In this document: one piece after another, positions 1 through 5,181 of the stretch | How positions within the stretch are numbered: position 1 is the first letter of the stretch | Layout: each line of letters starts with the position of its first letter | NCBI GenBank assembly: GCA_021162125.1 | Contig: JAGGZG010000134.1 | Coordinates: 1 to 5,181, forward strand | Source: Anaerolineae bacterium | GTDB lineage: Bacteria; Chloroflexota; Anaerolineae; JACIWR01 | Direction: 5' to 3' | Length of the DNA stretch: 5,181 nt | The notes under the pieces: model-generated | Seen by the model: the letters and a program-made list of their open reading frames with translations, nothing else | The model's database searches: none | Told to the model about the DNA's origin: nothing | Program-made: the position numbers and the translations under genes

Positions 1-418
1 ACTCTAGGTACCTTTCAACTCGCGAAATTCTAGAAGCCTCTGGGGAACGCTGTGCGAGCTTGCCACTGCCCCAAAGATCACGAAACTGCCTTAGTTTATC
101 CAAGTAGTAGAGGTTGAGTTGGTATGTCCCCCTGTCTACTGGAATAAAGAGCGGTGGCCTCAAATTGCTCATGCTTTCTCTCTTGCGATAGGCCCCGATG
201 AGAGCTCCCTTCACCTTGCCCTCCAACGACCTGGGGTCGCGCAGACCTCTTCGAACAATTTCCGCATTGATTTCATCAGTAGTGAGGATCACTGGCTCTC
301 CCTCGCTCTCGTATTTCTCAAGTGCGATCAGCAACACCTCACGTATGGCTGCATCGGGATGCTCCATGTCTTTGAGTCCCCACTCTCGGCTTGGCTTAGG
401 ATTGCTTCTGGATGGCAT
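1..418 (-). CDS. Hypothetical protein with probable winged-HTH N-terminal region, 3' partial
   Basis: A minus-strand frame is open from an ATG at 418-416 to the left edge: 139 codons with no stop, so the gene continues outside the window. The start is supported by AGGAGG five bases upstream. I do not recognise the family. The protein begins MPSRSNPKPSREWGLKDMEH and is rich in Arg, Lys and Glu, with no signal peptide or membrane segment. Residues 21-103 have a winged-helix layout: helix about 21-36 (AIREVLLIALEKY), helix about 46-57 (TTDEINAEIVRRG), helix about 64-79 (SLEGKVKGALIGAYRK) and a beta wing about 88-103 (LFIPVDRGTYQLN). The final 'F.PVDRGTYQL' strand recalls HARE-HTH domains, which occur in restriction-related and regulatory proteins; this is a weak inference. 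GC content is about 47% in one sampled line, well below the dnaE exteins, so the gene may be a recent arrival. It is codirectional with dnaE, but the 104-bp gap leaves cotranscription open. Confidence 0.8.
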   Translation of the reverse strand, partial: MPSRSNPKPSREWGLKDMEHPDAAIREVLLIALEKYESEGEPVILTTDEINAEIVRRGLRDPRSLEGKVKGALIGAYRKRESMSNLRPPLFIPVDRGTYQLNLYYLDKLRQFRDLWGSGKLAQRSPEASRISRVERYLE

Positions 419-423
419 GTGGA

Positions 424-429
424 CCTCCT
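424..429 (-). promoter_or_regulatory. Shine-Dalgarno sequence of the downstream gene
   Basis: On the minus strand AGGAGG lies five bases before the ATG at 418-416, a near-perfect anti-16S match at workable spacing. It fixes the start of the partial gene at 418 over the next in-frame ATG (codon 18), which lacks a comparable site. Confidence 0.88.
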
Positions 430-522
430 GCTGGATTGTGCGGTCGCACTGACCAATTATCTCTTCGGACAGTGGCGGCTAACATTTCTCGGGCACCTGT
501 TGTCACAATCGCGGCAATCACT

Positions 523-3500
523 CTAATCCACCCGCACGTCGCTGACGCCGGGCAAGCGGGAGAGCGCGGCCTCCAGTTCCGGGCAGTAGCGGGTGGTGTC
601 GTTGGGAAAATCGAGCTGGATCCAGCGTGTACCGTTGGGCACGTGCAGGCTGAAGCGGTCCTCGCCCTGATAGCCGACGAGGAGTTCGTGCACCTGAGCC
701 AGCAAAGCGATGTCCTGTTCGTGGTCGCCGGAGCGGGCGATGGTGATGCGCAAATGGCGGGGAGTTTCCGCGTGATGGTTTTCATCCACGTGATTGACGG
801 TCACGTGGTCCCGCACCGATTCGCAGAGAATCTTCGGCGCACGGCCTTTAGCATCCACCCGGCCGCGCACGATGAGAATTTTGTCCGGCTGCCAGAGGTC
901 GCGGGTTTCTTTGAAAACCCGAGGAAAGACGATGACCTCGATGCTGCCTTGCAGGTCCTCCAGGTGGACGAAGGCCATGGGCTCCCCCCGGCGGGTGGTG
1001 TGGGGTCGCACCCAACTCACCACGCCGGCCACCGTCACCGACTGACCGGCCATCTCTTCGTCAATCTGGCCACAGAAGGCCGTGACCGTCTCTCGCAGGT
1101 CGGCTGCCATCCGTTGCAAAGGGTGCTCGGAGACGTAGACGCCCACCAGTTCCTTTTCCCAGGTCAGCTTCTCGCGCCGCGAGACCTCGGGCGCGTCGGG
1201 CAGGCGGATGGCGACTGCGGACGCGGGAGCAAGGCCGCTGTCCAGGTCGAACATGCTGAGCTGGCCCACCTCCCGCGCCTGATGGACGCCCTGGCTGAGG
1301 GCCAGCATCTGGTCAATGACATCCAGGAGCGCGGCGCGTGGCCCAAATGCATCCAATGCGCCGACTTTAATCAGGCATTCCAGCGCGCGGCGGTTCACCT
1401 GGCGCAGGTCCACCCGCTGGCAAAAGTCATCCAGGTTTTTGAAGGGGCCGCCCTCCTGGCGAGCAGCGATGATGGTTTTCACCGGCCCTTCGCCCACGTT
1501 TTTCACCGCTCCCAGGCCGAAGCGAATCGCCTCCGTGGTCTGGCCGTCTTTCCCCGGTCTCTCTTCGATGGTGAAGTCCAGCGCGCTGTGGTTCACGTCC
1601 GGTGGCAGGACCTCGATCTGCATCCGCCGACACTCGGCGACGAAGGCCCCGACCTTGTCCGTATTGTGGCGTTCCACGCTGAGCAGAGCGGCCATGTATT
1701 CCACCGGATAGTGGGCTTTGAGGTAGGCCGTCTGGCAGGTGAGGACGGCGTAATCGGCGGCGTGGCTGTTGTGAACCAGAATATCATTGGCCACAAAGTT
1801 GTGTGTGCTGGCGACTGTTAGATCATAAGTCTGTTTCTCTCCAATGTATTCAATGCTGATGACTTCATCCCAATATATGTCACTTTCCGCGTGGCGCCGC
1901 AATGCGTCGCTGTCAAAATAGTCCGCCAACCGGGCGATGGTTTCCCAACGAAAGCCCTTTTTTGACGCCGTATGGGTTGGGTAAAATTCTCGCGGGGCAA
2001 CCTCCGCTTCGTCTCGCAACTGAGTCCAGGTAATGCCCGCTGCCGCTTTCTCTGCCCGCACGAGCTGTTTCACTGCCACAGGAATAGTATCACGTGTACC
2101 TCGTGCCGTGTCGAATTCTGCATTCAGGATATACGTGCACATCTCGCGGTGACGACCGTTGATAAAATACTGACCTACGGTAGCGGCAAAGCGTTTAATG
2201 TGCTCGTTGCCCATTATGTGCACTTGGTATCCAATCCGCCCGCCCCGATAGGGGAAGTTCACTCGCCGCAGCCGGCTAACTATGCCCAACCGTAAGAGCA
2301 AATGTTGTACCTGCCTGGCCAGTCGTTCTGACGCGGTGGCATAATAGGCGTGAACATAACCGTTTTGACTACCCAGGTGTCCATCGCCGACCCAAAGGCG
2401 GTTCAATAGAAGTGCGATCTGCCGGTTGTTCAATGTGAATACTTCAGCCGGAATCTCTTTCTGGCGAGCGCTCTTCCCCCACAGCCCCAGCGCTTTGAGC
2501 CATCGTACTACACCGGGCTCCGTGCTACGATGGATGCGTTTTGCGTAGACCGAGTAAGTGTTCTTGTGTATACTGACACTACACCTGACATTGTCGAATT
2601 TCTCAACGGCATTGACGTAATCGGCCAGTTGTTCATCGTCCTGAGTGTAGTAATACACCGAGTGGGGATGACGAAGGTTGCCCTCGGCCAAAAGATACCC
2701 CAGCACGATGACCTCGTGATCGGCCCACTCTGCCTGCCCCTCGACCGGCAATCGGCGGGGCACTGCGATACGGTCGCCGGGCCGGATTTCGTCCAGTCGC
2801 CGCCAGCCGTCGAAGGTGTAAAAAGGGTGATTGGGCGTCGCCTCGATCTGCCGTCCCAATGCGGTTGTCAAGCGGAATACCGGCTTAATCCCATTGTCCA
2901 TTACGGCGGTCACCTGCCCAGTCTGTAGTTTTAATCTCTCGATGTCACAGGTAACCACCTTGTCAATGTAGGCGGTCGCAGCGTAGAGATCTTCCACTCT
3001 TACCAGGCGGCCACTGGTTGCATCCAGTACCTCCACATCGCCCGGCAAGCATTTGTTAAATCCGTACCTGGCGAAATATTCAATGTCGTCGAAGATGGCC
3101 TCGGCAGTCTCCTGGGGAAGCTCGCTGTGTTCCACAGCGCCCCGGACAAATGACCTGCGGTGTTCGAGGAGTGCCCCCTTCTTCTTTTTGCTTACAGCGC
3201 GACGCACTAGGTCAGCGTCGGCGGCGGAGTAGCCGGCCAGGTCGGTGAGGATGTGAATGATCTGCTCCTGGAAAACGATGATCCCGTAAGTTTCGGCCAG
3301 AATAGGTTCCAGCTTGGGATGGCGGTAGGTGACCGGTTCCCGGCCGTGCATGCGGTTGATGTAGGTATCAATGTACTCCATCGGCCCCGGCCGGTAAAGG
3401 GCAACCACGGCGATGATGTGTTCCAGGCGGGTGGGCTTCATGGTGGTCAGCACGCGGCGCATACCGGCCGATTCCACCTGGAACAGACCCAACACGTCAC

Positions 3501-5181
3501 CCCGCGAGAGCAGCTCGTAGATAGCGGGATCGTCCACCGGGATGGTGTCCAGGGTGAGCTCGATGCCGTGTCGCTGGCGGATGAGTTCGCAGGCGCGGCG
3601 CATGACGGTCAGCGTGGCCAGGCCCAGGAAATCAATCTTCAGTAGACCAATGCTTTCCAGTACCTCCATAGTGAACTGGGTCATCACCCCGCCGCCAGCT
3701 TTGGGCGGGCGATGCAGGGGGGTGTAGTTCACCAGGGGCTTGTCGGCCACGACCACGCCGGCCGCGTGGGTGCTGGCGTGACGGGAGACGCCTTCTAAGC
3801 TGCGGGCGGTGTCAATGAGCTGGCGGACGTAGTCGGTGCTCTCGTACATCTCGCGCAGCTCGGCCACCTGCTCCAGCCCGTCGGTGATTTTCACTTTAGG
3901 GCCGTAGGGGATTAGCTTGGCCACGCGGTCCACCTCGCCCAGCGGCAGATCCAGTGCTCGCCCGGCGTCACGGATGGCTGCCCGCGCGCCCATCGTCCCG
4001 AAGGTGATGATCTGGGCTACCTTGTCCGCGCCGTACTTCTCGATGGTGTAGTGGATCATCTCGTCACGGCGGTCGTCGGGAAAATCCAGATCAATGTCGG
4101 GCATGGTCACCCGGCCTGGATTGAGGAACCGCTCGAAGATCAGGCTGTAACGTAGGGGGTTCAGATTGGTGATGCCCATGCTGTAGGCCACGATACTCCC
4201 CGCCCCGGAACCGCGCACGTTCCACCAGATTCCGCGCTCGCGGGCGAAGCGGCACAAATCCCACACGATGAGGAAATAGGTGTCGAAGCCCATTTCGTGA
4301 ATGACTTTGAGCTCGTATTCCAGCCGGGCACGGATCTCGTCGGTGATTACAGGGTAACGGCGTTTGAGGCCTTCCTCGCACAGGTGGCGCAGGTAGCTCT
4401 GGGCGTCGAAGCCCGGCGGCACCTCGAAAGGGGGCAGGTGGTAGCCCGTCGGCTCCAGGTCTACCTCGCACATCTCCGCAATGCGCAGGGTGTTCTCCAG
4501 CGCCTGGGGCACGTCGGCAAAGAGGGCAGCCATCTCCTCGGTGCTTTTAAGATAGAAGCTCTCATCGCCCATGCGCATGCGCTTGGGGTCGTAGATGGTG
4601 GTGTTGGTCTGGATGCAGAGCAGAATTTCGTGGGCATGGGCGTCCTCGGCGCGGACGTAGTGGACGTCGTTGGTGGCCACGAGGGGAATGCCCAGTTCCT
4701 GGCTCAAGGTGATGAGGCCCGCCCCGACTTGTTCAAGTTCGGGCAGGCCCTCGTGTCTTTGGATCTCCAGGTAAAAGTTGTCAGCACCGAACATCTCGCG
4801 GTACTGGGCTGCCGTGCGGCGGGCCTTATCCAGTTGTCCCTTAGCGATCAGGCGCGGGATCTCGCCGGATCCGCAGCCGGAGAGGGCGATCAGCCCAGCG
4901 GCGTGTTCGCCCAGGTATTTTTTGTCCACGCGGGGTTTGTAATAGAAGCCCTCCAGTTGGCCGGCGGTGGCAATCTGCAACAGGTTTTGGTAGCCGGTGT
5001 TGTTGCGGGCCAGGAGGATGAGATGGTGGGGACTTTTGTCCAGTTTAGAGTCGCGATCGGTCATGCCACGGGGGGCGATGTACATCTCGATGCCGATGAT
5101 GGGTTTGATACCGGCCTTCCGGCAGGCGCGATAGAAGTCAATCACCCCGTACATCACCCCGTGGTCGGTGATGGCCAGGGC
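523..5181 (-). CDS. dnaE: DNA polymerase III alpha subunit (DnaE), intein-containing, 5' partial
   Basis: This is the catalytic subunit of the bacterial replicase, which extends DNA 5'-3' within the cytoplasmic Pol III holoenzyme. The reading frame is open from the right edge (first codon 5181-5179, reading ALAITDHG) to the TAG at 525-523, 1552 codons. The true start lies outside the window, probably 30-40 codons upstream; the GTG at 5157 is an internal valine. Numbering from the edge codon: PHP domain to about residue 210, with TDH, GIE, YLEIQRH and NDVHY; catalytic aspartates D364 and D366 in PDIDLDF and D517 in KIDFLGL; intein at 711-1138; helix-hairpin-helix region about 1219-1283; clamp-binding QLSMF 1307-1311; OB fold about 1382-1458; C-terminal domain 1476-1552. 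Without the intein, 1124 residues remain, close to the family length of about 1160. There is no inserted DnaQ-like exonuclease, so it is DnaE and not PolC. Function depends on protein splicing, because the intein interrupts the fingers. The family call is certain. Confidence 0.97.
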   Translation of the reverse strand, partial: ALAITDHGVMYGVIDFYRACRKAGIKPIIGIEMYIAPRGMTDRDSKLDKSPHHLILLARNNTGYQNLLQIATAGQLEGFYYKPRVDKKYLGEHAAGLIALSGCGSGEIPRLIAKGQLDKARRTAAQYREMFGADNFYLEIQRHEGLPELEQVGAGLITLSQELGIPLVATNDVHYVRAEDAHAHEILLCIQTNTTIYDPKRMRMGDESFYLKSTEEMAALFADVPQALENTLRIAEMCEVDLEPTGYHLPPFEVPPGFDAQSYLRHLCEEGLKRRYPVITDEIRARLEYELKVIHEMGFDTYFLIVWDLCRFARERGIWWNVRGSGAGSIVAYSMGITNLNPLRYSLIFERFLNPGRVTMPDIDLDFPDDRRDEMIHYTIEKYGADKVAQIITFGTMGARAAIRDAGRALDLPLGEVDRVAKLIPYGPKVKITDGLEQVAELREMYESTDYVRQLIDTARSLEGVSRHASTHAAGVVVADKPLVNYTPLHRPPKAGGGVMTQFTMEVLESIGLLKIDFLGLATLTVMRRACELIRQRHGIELTLDTIPVDDPAIYELLSRGDVLGLFQVESAGMRRVLTTMKPTRLEHIIAVVALYRPGPMEYIDTYINRMHGREPVTYRHPKLEPILAETYGIIVFQEQIIHILTDLAGYSAADADLVRRAVSKKKKGALLEHRRSFVRGAVEHSELPQETAEAIFDDIEYFARYGFNKCLPGDVEVLDATSGRLVRVEDLYAATAYIDKVVTCDIERLKLQTGQVTAVMDNGIKPVFRLTTALGRQIEATPNHPFYTFDGWRRLDEIRPGDRIAVPRRLPVEGQAEWADHEVIVLGYLLAEGNLRHPHSVYYYTQDDEQLADYVNAVEKFDNVRCSVSIHKNTYSVYAKRIHRSTEPGVVRWLKALGLWGKSARQKEIPAEVFTLNNRQIALLLNRLWVGDGHLGSQNGYVHAYYATASERLARQVQHLLLRLGIVSRLRRVNFPYRGGRIGYQVHIMGNEHIKRFAATVGQYFINGRHREMCTYILNAEFDTARGTRDTIPVAVKQLVRAEKAAAGITWTQLRDEAEVAPREFYPTHTASKKGFRWETIARLADYFDSDALRRHAESDIYWDEVISIEYIGEKQTYDLTVASTHNFVANDILVHNSHAADYAVLTCQTAYLKAHYPVEYMAALLSVERHNTDKVGAFVAECRRMQIEVLPPDVNHSALDFTIEERPGKDGQTTEAIRFGLGAVKNVGEGPVKTIIAARQEGGPFKNLDDFCQRVDLRQVNRRALECLIKVGALDAFGPRAALLDVIDQMLALSQGVHQAREVGQLSMFDLDSGLAPASAVAIRLPDAPEVSRREKLTWEKELVGVYVSEHPLQRMAADLRETVTAFCGQIDEEMAGQSVTVAGVVSWVRPHTTRRGEPMAFVHLEDLQGSIEVIVFPRVFKETRDLWQPDKILIVRGRVDAKGRAPKILCESVRDHVTVNHVDENHHAETPRHLRITIARSGDHEQDIALLAQVHELLVGYQGEDRFSLHVPNGTRWIQLDFPNDTTRYCPELEAALSRLPGVSDVRVD
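526..1767 (-). other. C-extein: rest of fingers, HhH, clamp-binding motif, OB fold and C-terminal domain
   Basis: The 414 residues begin SHAADYAVLTCQTAYLKAHYP, the direct continuation of the GFNK motif. Then come a helix-hairpin-helix-like region (FGLGAVKNVGEGPVKTI, followed by ALECLIKVGALDAFG); the beta-clamp binding pentapeptide QLSMF at 1249-1263, equivalent to E. coli QADMF; an OB fold (VTVAGVVSWVRP through KILIVRGRVD, about 808-1038); and a C-terminal domain (526-756) ending in the LDFPNDTTRYCPEL signature. The last codons, reading GVSDVRVD and a TAG stop, give a natural C-terminus, so this end is complete. Confidence 0.95.
1249..1263 (-). other. Beta sliding-clamp binding motif QLSMF
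   Basis: The codons CAG CTC AGC ATG TTC give Gln-Leu-Ser-Met-Phe in a linker between the helix-hairpin-helix region and the OB fold, the position of the internal clamp-binding motif in DnaE proteins. The match to the QxxMF-type consensus is good. It would tether the polymerase to the DnaN clamp for processive synthesis. Confidence 0.88.
1882..2091 (-). other. HTH-like DNA-binding segment within the intein
   Basis: Intein residues about 321-390 lie between the endonuclease core and the C-terminal splicing block, outside the minimal requirements of either. The segment is helical and basic. Its order of elements resembles an Xre/Cro-type helix-turn-helix: a GITWTQLRDEAEVA helix pair, a KKGFRWETIARLADYF pair, then a short DSDALRRHAES helix. 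The KxGxRxxTIxxLAxxF spacing is close to the pattern of that fold. By analogy with DNA-recognition regions in other large inteins, it may add contacts to the homing site. This is read from sequence pattern only; it could instead be a linker with unrelated helices. Confidence 0.55.
2092..2721 (-). other. LAGLIDADG (DOD-type) homing endonuclease domain of the intein
   Basis: This endonuclease domain, roughly intein residues 111-320, would cut intein-free dnaE alleles at the insertion site so that repair copies the intein in. Two LAGLIDADG helices are visible: LGYLLAEGNL at 2674-2703 and LLLNRLWVGDGHL at 2374-2412. Each keeps an acidic residue at the metal-binding position (Glu123 and Asp223). 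Between them, KEIPAEVF (residues 198-205) matches the conserved block D of this family. After motif 2, a helix with the ASERLARQVQHLLLRLGI pattern matches block H. No frameshift or stop interrupts it, so it may still be active. Glu in place of Asp in motif 1 occurs in active family members. The domain edges are approximate. Confidence 0.9.
2827..2838 (-). other. Intein block B motif TPNH
   Basis: The codons read Thr72-Pro-Asn-His75 of the intein. In class 1 inteins the Thr and His of the TxxH motif activate the N-terminal scissile peptide bond for the first N-to-S acyl shift. Both are present, and the following PFYTFDGW has the usual block B continuation. Confidence 0.92.
3052..5181 (-). other. 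N-extein: PHP, palm, thumb and part of the fingers of DnaE (5' partial)
   Basis: This covers 710 codons from the window edge to the Lys before the intein. The PHP domain keeps Asp and His in TDHG (5166-5161), Glu in GIEMY, two His in SPHHLIL, Glu and His in YLEIQRH, and Asp and His in NDVHY. The palm motif PDIDLDF is at 4081-4101 and the third catalytic Asp at 3631-3633; the spacing of 151 residues between D366 and D517 is nearly that of the E. coli D403-D555 pair. The segment ends in EYFARYGFNK, the start of a strongly conserved fingers motif. Confidence 0.95.

Larger units (their letters stand above)
1768..3051 (-). other. DnaE intein, 428 residues, LAGLIDADG-containing, splicing-competent by motif
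   Basis: This is an in-frame protein-splicing element between K710 and S1139 of the precursor (edge numbering); it should excise itself and join GFNK to SHAADYA. Both boundaries can be read directly. The N-terminus begins Cys1-Leu-Pro-Gly. Block B has TPNH at intein residues 72-75. The C-terminal blocks read TYDLTV..THNFVANDILVHN, with penultimate His427 and terminal Asn428, followed by Ser as +1 nucleophile. This is the standard class 1 arrangement. The endonuclease core (about 111-320) has LGYLLAEGNL (117-126) and LLLNRLWVGDGHL (214-226). An HTH-like segment (about 321-390) precedes the C-terminal splicing block. Removing these 428 residues restores an uninterrupted DnaE sequence. Sampled lines are about 47-50% GC against about 70% in a sampled extein line, which suggests horizontal acquisition. 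Splicing itself is inferred and not shown. Confidence 0.96.

Noticed and set aside
439..475. Imperfect inverted repeat (CACTG...CAGTG) after the dnaE stop, considered as a terminator
   Set aside because: The stem is only about five pairs plus a mismatch with a long loop, and no T-tract follows on the minus strand.
419..522. Possible promoter in the dnaE-downstream gap (GATAAT as a -10 box)
   Set aside because: GATAAT matches the -10 consensus at five of six bases, but no acceptable -35 lies 16-18 bases upstream; a single hexamer is not enough.
119..526. Plus-strand open frame of 135 codons near the left edge
   Set aside because: It overlaps the minus-strand gene 1-418, which has a clear AGGAGG site and a more protein-like composition. 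The plus-strand product has no recognisable features.
412..1821. Long plus-strand open frame (469 codons) opposite the C-terminal part of dnaE
   Set aside because: It lies antisense to conserved DnaE domains and its protein has the Val/His/Asp-rich look of a mirrored GC-rich gene. No domain is recognisable, and it ends near where the GC-rich extein gives way to the intein.
1768..3051. Split (trans-splicing) DnaE intein as in cyanobacteria
   Set aside because: The frame runs through both splicing halves and the endonuclease without a stop, and both exteins are in the same gene, so it splices in cis.
5152..5157. GTG at 5157 or ATG at 5154 as the dnaE start
   Set aside because: The frame continues upstream to the edge with ALAITDHG, the conserved PHP motif, so these are internal Val and Met codons.

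Overview
The window holds one nearly complete gene and the start of a second, both on the minus strand. The gene from 5181 down to 523 encodes the alpha (catalytic) subunit of bacterial DNA polymerase III, DnaE. It runs off the right edge, so its first few dozen codons are missing. It is interrupted in frame by a complete 428-residue intein (1768-3051) with a LAGLIDADG homing endonuclease. Below dnaE, after a 104-bp gap (419-522), a second minus-strand gene starts at 418 with a strong Shine-Dalgarno sequence and runs off the left edge. Its function is not recognised; its shape suggests a winged helix-turn-helix protein.

The window is bacterial: DnaE-type replicase, AGGAGG ribosome binding site, no introns. 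The extein coding sequence is GC-rich (about 70% in one sampled 60-base line). Its C-terminal domain has a form I associate with Chloroflexota (Anaerolineae/Roseiflexus-like), with a 'LDFPN-TT-YCPEL' signature. That assignment rests on memory of family patterns and is tentative.

Layout from gene start to end (right to left): PHP domain with its metal-ligand pattern intact (about 4530-5181); palm, thumb and fingers with catalytic aspartates in PDIDLDF (4081-4101) and KIDFLGL (around 3631-3633); the intein, splitting the conserved GFNK/SHAADYA segment of the fingers; the rest of the polymerase with a helix-hairpin-helix region, the QLSMF clamp-binding motif (1249-1263), an OB fold and the C-terminal domain. 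The spliced product would be at least 1124 residues, which fits a full-length DnaE.

The intein keeps every residue expected for splicing (Cys1, TPNH block B, HN terminus, Ser+1) and both LAGLIDADG motifs. It also carries an extra HTH-like segment between the endonuclease and the C-terminal splicing block. Its base composition (about 47-50% GC in sampled lines) is clearly below that of the exteins, which fits acquisition by homing. The most notable point is the insertion site, three codons downstream of the point used by the cyanobacterial split DnaE inteins. I see no wholly new system here. The items most worth a second look are the intein and the downstream wHTH-like gene.
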